This document shows positions 11,984-22,799 of a stretch of 64,000 nt of DNA, piece by piece; position 1 is the first letter of the stretch; each line of letters starts with the position of its first letter. The notes under the pieces are model-generated. The model was not told the DNA's origin. It worked only from the letters and a program-made list of their open reading frames with translations, and searched no databases. A program made the translations under genes and the position numbers. This DNA comes from Chrysogorgia sp. JL179-B06 (lineage: Eukaryota > Cnidaria > Anthozoa > Scleralcyonacea > Chrysogorgiidae): NCBI GenBank assembly GCA_035772405.1, contig JAYKKM010000222.1:62001-126000 (forward strand). The letters are read 5' to 3'.

Positions 11984-12157
11984 AATACAATGGTTTTTAA
12001 GAATATAGTGATTAAATCTCCCGCAAACCGAGGAATGTTTGTGAAAGTCCCGAGGGAAAGCATGAGGGCGAAGCCCGAAGGCGTCCCGAGGGACTTTCAC
12101 AAACATTCCGCGGTTTGCGGGAGATTTGATCACTATATTCTTAAAAACCATTGTATT
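11984..12157. mobile_element. Near-perfect palindromic MITE (174 bp)
   Basis: The two halves are inverted copies over nearly their full length, from AATACAATGG at 11984 to CCATTGTATT at 12157. The centre is GC-rich and holds CCCGAGGG-type short palindromes. Open frames on both strands are an artefact of the symmetry. It resembles foldback MITEs, and transcripts would form a long hairpin. Confidence 0.85.
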
Positions 12158-12163
12158 AGTTTG

Positions 12164-12560
12164 TAATACCATGATGACCGAGGTGAAACTAGTGTTTTCA
12201 TTGTACAAAACTAATTGATAGTAGGAGTATTGTGTAATACAATGCATGATCAGTGATGTATTCAACAATTTTCCATTGTAGGAAATTAATATAATTGTGT
12301 GAAATGTTTAGTGAAAAGTGAATATTAATAAGTCGAGTAATTAACACTTTATCTTACTGTCATTAACATTGTAGTGTAATTATTTTGTTTGTTGTGTAAA
12401 ACGTATTAACAAAACTCTTTGTCGTGTCTTTGAATTTTGGCTCATGAATTTTAATCAGGGAGAAATTAGAAATCTGCCCGGCTTTGCCGGGAGATTTAGA
12501 GATCTCCCCGCTAAAGCCGGGAATATCGTGATTAAACCACCCGAGGTCATCATGGTATTA
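12164..12560. mobile_element. Candidate MITE with 16-bp terminal inverted repeats
   Basis: TAATACCATGATGACC at 12164-12179 is repeated exactly, inverted, at 12545-12560. The interior is non-coding and holds a small hairpin (CCCGGC/GCCGGG near 12478-12492). It lies directly beside the 174-bp palindrome, whose GATTAAATCTCCCG-type sequence partly recurs near 12530, so the two may be relatives. Confidence 0.5.
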
Positions 12561-12745
12561 TCTAGATTATACTTTTGACACACCTGTAATTAAACTCAAT
12601 TATAACTAGTTACATACGCGAAATATATTTGACATGATTAACAGGTTGCATTGTTATTTCTGCAGCGAAAATTGAAACAAGGGTTAATAACATCTGTACG
12701 CAGGCTAGTTAATACTTGTTGTAAAATATTCTGCACTGATTTATT

Positions 12746-12963
12746 TCACGTGCTTTCTTTACATCCTTTGCAAAGAAATGTAGAGGTGACCTTTTTTGCA
12801 TTCTTGTATGTGATGCCCAAACAGCTACAGTGTAACCATTGCTTACACTTTACGCAGGCAATCATACTTGCAGATCTTTTTTCCTTTTTGCAGATGCGGC
12901 AAACCTCGCTATTTGATCTCGATTCTGTAGCGGACGTACTTTTCTGCGCTTGCGAATCTTCAT
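12746..12963 (-). CDS. PHD-type zinc finger exon
   Basis: Read on the minus strand, the frame ending at the TGA at 12746-12748 has CRIC, CVKC, HCSC and CKGC in PHD spacing (Cys4-His-Cys3), with the aromatic residue expected before the His pair (QWLH). PHD fingers bind histone tails or act in chromatin complexes; in mobile-element genes they are often C-terminal. An AG acceptor lies just upstream. The next exon to the right on this strand belongs to the P-loop ATPase gene, but the phases do not match directly, so joining the two is uncertain and may need another exon. Confidence 0.6.
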
Positions 12964-13958
12964 CTATATATAGTTAAAAAAGCGTAAAAATAGTAGACGT
13001 TAATTTATAAGCCTGGGCAAGACGTTTGAATGCAGTTTATCGGGGAAAGCTAAAAAAGGTGCGAAAACGTAGGGTATGTGGAATTACGAGTATAATTATT
13101 ATGGGGAATTATTAGAATTATAAGGAATTATCAGTATATCTGTATATCAATATATATATTGGATCCGATACCTGATTGCGTCATCTTTAGGTCACCTATG
13201 CCTAAACAAAACACACATATATTGAAGAGAGTTTAGATTTTTTTGGGTATATTACAAGTAATATTAGGCATTTCACTCAATTAAACTACATGTTCTAAGG
13301 ATTTGCGGTGAAGGAAAAATTCGAGTGTTGGAATATATACATTTTAAGATCAAACCAGGACCAGTTGCGAAAAATGCAGTGAATTTAGGTTGGCTCCCAA
13401 CTTGTTAAGTCGCTTGGTTACAATTAATGCAACGTAAAGAACATTGCCCTGCGTAACACTTTTTTTTTACATTGCCCGCCTCGACTTCATGCTATTGTTT
13501 TGTGTGCACTCAAGCAAATTCGGGAAGTGTCTATTGTATTAATATCCAATTTGAATTCTTTCTCGTCCGAGGGCTTTCCCATTGACATATAAAATTATCT
13601 ATAATGTGCTTCACATCAACTCCTACATAATGTTTACTATTTATATAGCGCAAATTAGCATGCAGTGTATATGATCAAATGCGCTTTACATTTTTAGTAC
13701 CCAGTACCCCAATCAATTAACCTTAGCTATTTATTTTTACAGTTTTTATCATCATTTGTTTTCCTAACTATTTATTCTAACCCGCCCTGTCAACTTCCCT
13801 GTGGGAGGAAACCGGAGAACCCGGAGAAAACCTACGACTTTCGGCAGAGTGTTGACCAACTCTTTCCACGTGCGATCAAATGTCCGAGCACAGGATTCGA
13901 ACTCTTACTACCATACGGAAACCAGGCTTCAGACAAGTTATAGCTAATTACGCCGTAC

Positions 13959-16552
13959 CTTCGACTCTTCATACTTCTTCATATCAATCGCCTGCACCAA
14001 GAGTTTTAAAACCTCATCAATGCTAGTGTGGGCTTTCACTGTGACGTTATAAAGTGACCTTACATAAGGGAGGAATTTCGTCTCTAGAAAGTCGTCCAGC
14101 GTTGTGCCGTCTATAACGTTTGAACTGTCAACTAATTCTATTATCTAGACCAGAAAAACAAATTAAACAGGTTTTAATATATATGTTTGTTGTTTTTTGG
14201 GGGTTTTTTCCAACAATATTGTTTGTTTATTTTCTAAACAATACACACAATTCGCTCACAAAGTTTAAAAAAAATTTTGAAAATTACAACATATGGAAAA
14301 ATTATTATGACCTGCATATTAATAATAGGCGTACTCTGGGGTCCAATGTCGCCGTGTTCTTGCGCGACATTAGGCGACATTGGGAATTTTCGAAGAAAAG
14401 TAGTAAATACAGTAGGCGACATTGGGCCCCAGAGTAGGCCTAATAATAAATGTTTTACCTCGTAACCAAAGTGTCGATAGACCGAATATATATCTGCCAG
14501 CCGTGGAGGTAATCCATGAAGTCTATCACGGAAAAACTGGATATGCTTTGCAAGATTTTTTTTATTCAACGCCTCACTCAGGGTTATAATCTTATGCAAG
14601 CTTTGGGTGGACGCTAAGCCAAATATCTCGCCCCTCTCTTCCAAATAATCTTCCACCAGTTCCTTTTCTGAGGTCACCAACGTTTGAAAGAAAATTGGGG
14701 TCTCAAATGACCTTAGACAAAAAAATAGAGCATTGGTAACGAAAATTAGATAATCATATTAGTGCAATTACATATAGGTGTCGGAAGCTGGAACCTATTA
14801 CCTCACACACATGCAGTAGTCAAGGAATGAACTAAGATAACTATAAAAAGACAGTGATTGACCTGTCGGTAGACTTGTAACAAGAGCACAAGTCGCGAAT
14901 GAAGTAGTCAATTTGTTGCCCCCTGCAGGGAATCGAATTCTATTACAACTGGCGGGAAACAATAATAGGGAAAATACAAATCAAACATCTAAAAAGGTTG
15001 GTGTACTGCTGAAATAGTGTGTAATTAGTCTAATATTTCGAGCGAAGACCCTTCGTCAAAGAGTGAAACGTAAAGTGAAATAATAACTGAGTGAGACTTT
15101 TATAGAAGAAATAATTGCGTAAGACAAAAATAAGCCAATCAGGTACGAGAAACAATATATAACAAATAATAATGAAATAAGAAAGTCATTTGCTATTTTT
15201 ACCAACAATCGGCAAACAAACCATATACAAACCCTGTATGGTCTGTTTGCTGATTGTCGGTAAAAATAGCAAATGACTTTCCTATTTTTACATCTCGTTA
15301 TTATTTGCTATTGTTTCTCGTACCTGATTGGCTTATTTTTGTCTTACGCAATTATTTATTCTATAAAAGTCTCACTCCGTTATTATTTAACTTTACGTTT
15401 CACTCTTTGACGAAGGGTCTTCGCTCGAAACATTAGACTACGTACACGCTATTTCAGCAGTACACCAACCGTTTGCTTAGCAAAATGGAAAACAGACGTT
15501 AAAGTGCCTATCCAGCCTGTGGGGATTTTACATATTTGTGATCTTTGGATTCTCCTGAAAAAAATTGTAATATATCTTGTCGTTCGAAAATTTCATTTTC
15601 ATGCCCTTTTCCCCCGCTAAAGTTCACAGGAAGTGACGTCACCAAAGTTTGGCTTTGAACTTTAAACAGCCTGTTTAGACAAAATTCACTCAATTCCTAA
15701 ACATTCACTGTTGAATAACGCCGCAAAATATTGCGTGTCCCTGTGTTGACGTCACTTCCTGTGAATTTTAGCAGGGTGAAAAGGCGTGAAGATGCAATTT
15801 TCGAACAATAAGATATATTACATTTCTTTTTGGTAGAACCCAAAGATTACGAATATGTAAAATCCCCACAGGCTTGATAGATACTTTAAGAAATTCGAAA
15901 CTGTTTGGCTGTTGACCATACAAATAAATCTTTATGCAATTCAGTAAGCGTTAAAATCTGCTCGGATTGGTGATCGTCTGATTTTGGCCGCATCTACCGA
16001 AAGAATCCAATAACGAGTCCAACTTTACTGTAATACTGGGTAATGTCGTGTGCTGCTCAAAACGTGATCGTAACCAAAAAGTTTCTTACCGACCCTCTTT
16101 GTTGAACAACTGGATAAGATGACAGTAATTTTTACGCGTGTCTTTTGTACGTTATGCGTATTCCTATAATATATGGACCGATGATTTCGTTGTTACGGTT
16201 CGAGAAAAACTGGGCTGGAAGCTTGAAAGAATTTTTATATGGTTACCTCATATCATCATCTAACTTAAAGTTGACAGTCAACAAGAACGATGTCAATGGT
16301 TGTTCGTTTCCACGTCCTTTTGTCTGGCTCCCAAGACCATCAAATACAGACACAAGTGGTTGACGAACAATACTTGGGTGTGTAGGGTCGTCCCAGCATA
16401 CTGGAATGGTCGTCTTGACTAAATCGGATACAATAAACTCGCCAGAAGATTGTGATAGCATACGCATACCGATTAACTTGCATATTAACTTTAGTGCTGT
16501 TGATTTTCCACTGGAAGGGTCTCCGATGGCAGTCGGAACGGGGCAGGACCCT
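13959..16552 (-). CDS. P-loop ATPase gene, at least 3 exons
   Basis: Exons 16552-16247, 14713-14459 and 14144-13959 (read right to left) join with matching phases (2, then 0) and canonical splice sites. Exon 1 has a Walker A motif (GDPSSGKSTALKL) about residues 11-23 and a Walker B-like hydrophobic run ending in two acids (TIPVCWDDP). A conserved-looking segment follows (VFDGLGSQTKGRGNE, SFLLTVNFKLD). The other exons are helical and contain GLPPRLADIYSVYRHFGYE. The layout recalls helicase/primase-type P-loop ATPases, but I do not recognise the family. The gene's 5' end is not found. MITEs at 14.3, 15.0 and 15.5 kb lie in its intron 1 and 2 regions. Confidence 0.55.
14332..14436. mobile_element. 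Small MITE with 22-bp inverted ends
   Basis: The segment 14332-14353 (TACTCTGGGGTCCAATGTCG...) is matched by its inverted copy at 14415-14436 with one mismatch. The interior repeats GGCGACATT. It lies in the intron just after exon 2 of the P-loop ATPase gene. Confidence 0.7.
14996..15470. mobile_element. Large foldback MITE (475 bp)
   Basis: Arms of about 220 bp are inverted copies, from GGTTGGTGTACTGCTGAAAT at 14996 to its complement ending at 15470. The centre has CAATCGGCAAACAAACC and its near-complement around a short loop near 15232. GGTTGGT..CTGCCGAAAT-type ends recur near 19593 and 25799, suggesting a family in this genome. Confidence 0.85.
15516..15872. mobile_element. Foldback MITE (357 bp)
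   Basis: Inverted arms start with CCTGTGGGGATTTTACATAT at 15516 and end with the complement at 15872. They include the internal pair TTCACAGGAAGTGACGTCA and its inverse. There is no coding content. It lies 45 bp from the previous foldback element. Confidence 0.82.
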
Positions 16553-17368
16553 GAAGAGTAAAGATATATGTCTACTAGAAATACGTATACGCAACAACCC
16601 CTCGCCCAATTGCTGTTTGAAACTTACAGTACAGTACTTCTTTTGGTTCTAAATTACTTGAATTAGATAATAGCCACTTCATTTGCCAAACTAAATACAT
16701 TTTCAGTGGACAATATCTCTCAGCTTTGTATTGTCTGAATTTAATTGTTTCATAGGACATCAAAATAAATACATGCAGTCCAAACTTTTTAATTTTTGAG
16801 TGCAGCAACAGAATAGTGGGGGTCTACTGCTGTTTCTACCATCAATCACTAAGAAAGAAATTACTTTTATCACAATATTGATGACTCGCGAAATAATCAA
16901 TGCAGTATTTAGTAACAGCAAGTTGATAATTCTACCCACATTCGACTACTGTGATGTGGAGCTGGCAGGAATATGGATAACTAAATATTGATGGTCATAA
17001 TCAGAGGTCTCTAGGCATGTCAGGGAAACTGATCTTTCCTAAGTCAGGACTTGAAACTGATTGGTTAATAGAAATCCCAAGTTTTGTACCTCTTGTTTTA
17101 GAAGCAAGTTACATTGTGTAATGCTAGTTAGGAAATTCCATGGCATTTTAACATCATATCTACCACTAAAGAGCTATTTTCCATGTTTCAATTAATCTGT
17201 TCATACATGTTATAGCACCATTATCTATTGCCAAATATATGTGAAGGATATACAACTTTTGAGTTAAAATTAGTTTTTGTAACATTGAACTGTACATTGA
17301 TGAATATGTGTTCAAATTTGTAACAACTGTAATTTGTTAGAAAACAAGACCCGGCTATCCTGTATAAA

Positions 17369-17386
17369 TATTATTGTATTATTATT

Positions 17387-17434
<48 letters not shown>
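17369..17434. repeat. TTA/ATT microsatellite
   Basis: About 20 units of a trinucleotide TTA repeat with small interruptions. The isoleucine-run open frame across it is an artefact. Confidence 0.9.
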
Positions 17435-17436
<2 letters not shown>

Positions 17437-17659
17437 ACTAACAATAATAATCCATTGACAATAATACTACTAATAATAATGCCTAATGCAGATTGCAGAT
17501 ACCATATTTGCCATGTAACAAAGCATATATATGGCATTGTGTACTATAGTACTATAGATGGAGTACTGTAAACACAGATTATATATGGAATACAAGTATA
17601 CAAAACATGGACGTCAAGATCATATCGTCAGAAACATAATATTCCTGGTTGAAAAAATG

Positions 17660-17775
17660 ATAACCTTCTTATTGCCAGTGACGGCCTCTAACCATTGAGC
17701 CATCGCGATTCAGATGGAGAGACGTTACAATGATGCACTGGTTCTAATGATATATGTACTGCCTATGCACAGCAG
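17660..17775 (-). repeat. tRNA-derived SINE, copy B
   Basis: On the minus strand this repeats GGCAGTACATATAT, CATTGTAACG, CTCCATCTGA and GGCTCAATGGTTAGAG of copy A in the same order. The tRNA-like part breaks off before the T arm. It shows that sequence flanking the tRNA-like head belongs to the repeat. Confidence 0.65.
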
Positions 17776-17844
17776 TTACTATATATTTCAGTGATGACTA
17801 ATGATTGGGTGTTAATATATACACTGCTGTTAATATCAATAGAA

Positions 17845-17985
17845 TCAGTACATCAATGTAACGTTCACTCACCATCTGAGTCTTGGTAGCTCAATGGTCA
17901 GAGCATCTCACTGGAAATCAGAAAGTTATCCCTGTCCGGACACACAATAATTTTTCTGAGGATATGAGCTTGCTTGACAATCATC
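17845..17985 (+). repeat. tRNA-derived SINE, copy C
   Basis: It repeats copy A with substitutions: the tRNA-like head reads TCTTGGTAGCTCAATGG and the T arm is shortened by a deletion. The downstream AATAATTTTTCTGAGGATA and ATGAGCTTG segments match copy A. The damaged T arm rules out a working tRNA. Confidence 0.65.
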
Positions 17986-18654
17986 CATGTGCTGTATTGT
18001 CTGTTTCCCCCCGAGCTCTCCCTTATTCACTGCAGCAGTGTATATATTAAGTATTAACACTGACAAGTATACATAGTAATGCTTGTTTATTGCTACAAAA
18101 TTGTAGGCCAGGCCCAGGTCATATAAACACAGCAATAGTATGCATGTTTTTTCACCCTAAACTACTGTATATATAGGCTAATTATCAAACATAATATAGT
18201 ATTTATAACTTGAGGTACACAAAAATAATAAACATACTGTACATGCAATTCCAAAATTTGTACTACACTTACTATTCAGCAGTATTATAAAGAACAAAGG
18301 TATATATTTTAAACAGGCTAGGACTGGCCATTGTTGCATGGATTTAATTCCAACTGTCAAAATATTATACATATATGTTTTGAAAATTCAAAACATTACA
18401 CACCTTCAAATTTTCCCAAATCTCTCTGTTAAGTATTTCAAAATATGTCTATTAGATTTCGGAGCTTGGAGCAAATACACAATACAGTGTACAATATTTA
18501 AATAACATTAAAATTAGCGAGTCAAGTCAAAAAGTTAAACGATAAAGTGAAGCACTGAACTGAACTGAAGCCGAAGGTAATGGCTATTCGTACGGTAGCC
18601 GTACGACGCTATAGTCTCTTAGAATTCAACGAAATGCGGGTAAATATCATCAAA

Positions 18655-18700
18655 ATCCTAAACCTAACCCTAATCCTAACCAAATTGCTAACCCTAACAA
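18655..18700. repeat. Degenerate telomere-like CCCTAA tract
   Basis: Several CTAACC/CCTAAC units in a row (CTAACCCTAATCCTAACC and nearby). This is the complement of TTAGGG, the usual metazoan telomere unit. It is internal and short. Confidence 0.55.
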
Positions 18701-19226
18701 AAAAAAACTATTAGGCCGTCACCTGTGACTTAATAAAAGCACTAGAAATGACATTCCGTTGCACACAACGCGAGGCTAAATAATTTTACGATGATAAGGC
18801 ATTTCATGACCCTGGAAATATATATTTTCGAAGCCCCCGTTCGTAAGCGTGCACAATTACTCGAAAACGGCAATTGAAGTTTGTGACGTCATCATAATGT
18901 AATTTTACCATTAACGGTCAATTTATGCGCTATTTCCAAGTTATTTCACAACGATACGGTAGTCGGTGGTCTTCTGAATGGGTATTTTCAAGCTCGTAGC
19001 CATAAGTATACACAATAGCGCAAAACAAGCAAAATATGATTATGACGTCATCAGAATGGAATGTTACTCGTAGGTCTGAGCTATGCGCAGTTTTTCTGAA
19101 ATAATTTGTTAAATTGACGTGAAACAAAGATAAGAATTCATTTAAATGAATAAGAGATCTATAAATTGTAGAATACAGGAGCATAAACGTTTACCCTATT
19201 ACCTCTCTTACAACTGGTGAAGGACA

Positions 19227-19508
19227 TCATTCATTGTCGCTGTCCTCCTCACTTTCAGAACCATCCTCACTATCGGCGAATTCATTGCAATTGTCCTTTC
19301 CATTTGAGCAATATATGCATTTGCAAAGGCTGATGCATGATAATTTCGCTTTGACACAGCCTTTTTGCAGGAACACTCGATGTTTTCCAACATTTTCGCC
19401 CTTAAACGGTGCATGCTGTGAGCATGTTATTACGCGAGAAGTTGGGAGGAAGAAGGCTGATCTGCATACATGTTCAGTTGCAGTTCCCTCGCAGCCGGTA
19501 ATCTCCAT
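19227..19508 (-). CDS. Cysteine-rich terminal exon of an unknown gene
   Basis: An AG acceptor lies at 19509-19510 on the minus strand; the exon begins MEITGCEG and ends at the stop at 19227-19229 after an acidic tail (SEDGSESEEDSDNE). It has a Cys-rich block (KGCVKAKLSCISLCKCIYC). Similar C-terminal clusters occur in multi-copy invertebrate proteins of the 'SGCDTTS' type, fragments of which lie at 34 and 52 kb, but I cannot show a link. Function unknown. Confidence 0.45.
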   Translation of the reverse strand: MEITGCEGTATEHVCRSAFFLPTSRVITCSQHAPFKGENVGKHRVFLQKGCVKAKLSCISLCKCIYCSNGKDNCNEFADSEDGSESEEDSDNE

Positions 19509-20057
19509 CTGTGAATGATCATACTCATGCATAATAATTATATGATTAAATATGCTAATGAATCTGTGTAAAACAAATCGAAAACTCTAAAAGGTTGGTT
19601 CACTGCCGAAATATTGTTTAGGGTCTTAGGCCCTTTGATTAGATTTAGAAAGTATTAATACTCGACTAACTTGAGTATTTGATTTGTAATTACACTGTCT
19701 ACGCAGCACAACACATTTACCGTATGTATTAATATGTCATGTGTATTATAATATTATAATGTAAATAAGTTTCGTTTTGCGAGTACGACGTTTACGATGT
19801 CAATACTGTTATGTATGTGAAGTTTGAATTTGAGCATTGCAAATGTGTTGTGATGTCAACCAGTGCAGCACACAAGGCCTTGTGTGCTTTGCTCTATCCT
19901 TTGATCTACTGTACATGTATATAGAACAACAGCAGATGGTAATTGTCTTTACAATGCTTGTTTGTGGTAGCGAGTCCCTATAGGCATGTATGGGCCCTTT
20001 CTCGATATACAGTATGAGCAACCGAAATGTAAAATTATTATAACAACCCAAGTCAGT

Positions 20058-20092
20058 TTTAGGGTTAGGATTTGGGTTAGGGTTAGGGATTG
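20058..20092. repeat. Degenerate telomere-like TTAGGG tract
   Basis: Contains GGGTTAGGGTTAGGG plus variant units. It is short and interstitial. It supports a TTAGGG-telomere animal but has no assigned role. Confidence 0.55.
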
Positions 20093-20099
20093 GTTTGTA

Positions 20100-21296
20100 T
20101 TTCGTTTGTTCATATATCGAGAAAGCTGTATACCTCTGCTGTCTTACAGTACAAGCATTGAAATGCATATGTAATGCATACTCTCAATTTATACTTCCCA
20201 CCCATTGGTTGAGCAGCAGTATAATGCATTTACAGATGAAGCAAATGCCTTTGCTATGTGTTTGTCTAAAAATGTAATGAATCATTTGACAAGAGAAGAT
20301 CGATCAATTAAGGCTGTTGTTGCAGAAGTTTACAGTAATGTCCATAATTCTCAATTTTCCTCATTTGTATGTCTTCTTTCACTACTGAGTGTGATCAAAC
20401 TTCCCATTGAATCAAACTATCGAATTTCTAAGAGCCAGCAAAAGTCCAGATGATATTAACCCTCAAGAATAGGTTGATTCCCTTGCTTTCATGTTCAACT
20501 GCACCATTTTGCCAAGAGAAGCAAATGGGATGATATTCAAATTAAGCAAATACACCTTTTTTATGTGCTTCATTACAAATAGACTATCTCAAGACAACAG
20601 TAATTCCTACGACTAAACATCATTATATTTCCCTTTGTCAGCCCAAATAAAGTGCCACTTAATCAAGAAGATTTTTTCATTAAGCCATTATTTAACATAT
20701 TTATTTAACAGTATTTAAGCCATTATTAACTGATTTTGCCCAATCCTGACCACTGTTTGCTGCTCTACCAATATTAATTTCAACTGTCAATGTTTTCTGG
20801 TCACTATGGGGCTGCTCTACCAACATGATTTTGAACTGTTTTAATTTGTGCTTCCTATAACCATTACCTTGCTGCTATGCTGAGATGATTTTGAACTAAT
20901 TTTGCTTCCTGACCAATATTAGACTGCTGTACAGTACAGTACCAACAAATTGTTGAACTGTTTGTGCTTCCTGACCACTACCATACATTTTTCGTCCTCA
21001 CCACTACTTGCACTGTACATGTATTTAAACAGCCATGGTAGTGATTTTGCCTTCTTGTGAATGTGATGTCTTACAGGGGCAGGAAAATAAATTTATCAAG
21101 CATCTGCATTGTATAACATCTTGCTTGAAGTAGAATATTGCTTGAAGTAGTTGATTTTGCTTGTAGTGTTTATTGGAAGTTGACATGCATGTGATAATAC
21201 TGTTGTAATCATAATTGATTCTTTACTTCTGCTTAAAATTTCAACTTCTCATGTTGCAAAATTACCTAAAAATATATATAAATAAATTAATTAGGG
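20100..21296. other. Spacer with one weak exon candidate
   Basis: An open frame at 20205-20453 (+) starts with VEQQYNAFTDEANAFAM and could be an exon, but I find no recognisable domain or convincing splice partners. The remainder is AT-rich with short CTGACCACT-type repeats near 20750-21010. No gene is supported. Confidence 0.3.
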
Positions 21297-21881
21297 TTAT
21301 TCAGTTCTAATTTTCAGATTTACCATGACAAACAAATCTGATTCTTTCTCACAAATCATGCACCTAGGTGGCAAGACATGAGATGTCCTAGCGGGTACAC
21401 CAGACGTCTTGTTTTCCCGACCATTATCCGCGAGTGACAGACGTGTTAACTTCCTTCGTGGTGGAGCAACTTCACTGTCCGTTTTCTCTTGGTTGCTTTT
21501 ACCAGATAGATGTTTCTCTTGCGCCGTTTTAAGCTTTTTTGCAAATTCTTTTGTAGCAGTTTTGATGGTAATACCATTGCAGATCCTCACACGTATTTGC
21601 AGAAAGAAATTCAGCTACGTCTTCGTCAGTAAATAAATCGTATGATTTTCGACAAATCTCCGATTTCTCTCCTTCCATCTTTTTCGGCAACATGTAAATT
21701 TTAATAAACGCTGGTCGGTAACTTGTGTGAGAGATTGTGATACATCGTCAAAATGAATAAAACATTTGCATAACTTTAAATTTCTAATGTCATCCATATT
21801 ATTTTGCATTTGTAAGACAATTTCCGGGTGGCCGCATTGCCTGATCGCAGGCAAAAGTTCGTATTGCCTAGGTGATAACAC
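21297..21881 (-). pseudogene. Zinc-binding N-terminal-type exon with frame break
   Basis: Minus-strand reading gives FIHFDDVSQSLTQVTDQRLL, then (in another frame) EICRKSYDLFTDEDVAEF and WYYHQNCYKRIC, and then in a third frame LPPRCMICEKES before a TAA. Paired Cys/His residues suggest a small zinc-binding domain like those near the N-terminus of multi-copy invertebrate transposon-linked proteins. At least one break lies in an A-rich run near 21540. Either the gene is decayed or part of this is intron. Function unknown. Confidence 0.4.
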
Positions 21882-22799
21882 GAAGAGTGTTCAGAAATTC
21901 AAAATGGCGGCCAGTTACGGAGATACAAAGTGATGTTAATTTTCTACTTATTGTGCACAATTGCGAATGGGGGCTTGGCATTTCTTAACACAGGAGACTT
22001 AAATACATTAAACTATGAAAGAATTTCTTAGCCTCGCAACATGTGCAACGAACCTGAACGAAAGGATGCAACAGGTGACGGCCTATATGCAGAAAAGGCA
22101 AATTAATTGCTCAACAGTCAACACAGACCGGTGAGTCGGTTACAATCACAATGTACATAATTATAATAGTCCTTTTACCTTTTACTTGTGTCTGTCTTTG
22201 ATTATCTTGTCCTTCAACACTACAGTTTCGGCTTGAAATCAGCAGATAATATCTATAGTAATGTTTGTTACAAACAAACATTGCCATTTCCTCACAAAAT
22301 CATCGGATGCAGTAGGTTTTTATGGCAATATAAATTTCGCCGTCAATGGCGGCTTCTTCCGGAAAGCGGTTTGTCGCGCTGGCGTCAATTTAAATTTAAA
22401 TTATGCCAAATTTAACGCACCAAAAAACCGTTTCAATACCGTTTCAATTTTTGCATTCGCAATCATGTGACGGTTGCAATTTAAATATGAATTCAAATGC
22501 AGAGGCTCAGGTCTACGAATCAGCTTCTGTCTATATCTCGTTACCAGGGCCAAATTTTCCAATGCCGCGCATGATCGACGACGTTGATCCTGAATATATA
22601 TATATACAAGGAAACTGAAAGTGACTCTACATTACGCCTGGAATCCGTGATGAGGGACTGAACGCTACATAATGCTTATACAAAATCAGCGACTTTCTTT
22701 GTCAAATTAATCAATCAAATTAATTAATTTACATGAAGTTAGCTTTGTGAATTTCATCAAATGGCGGTAGTATAGTTTTTCACCACCAAAATCTATATT

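Noticed and set aside
11963..12268. Overlapping frames on both strands (67 and 100 codons)
   Set aside because: They mirror each other because of the palindrome; no coding evidence.
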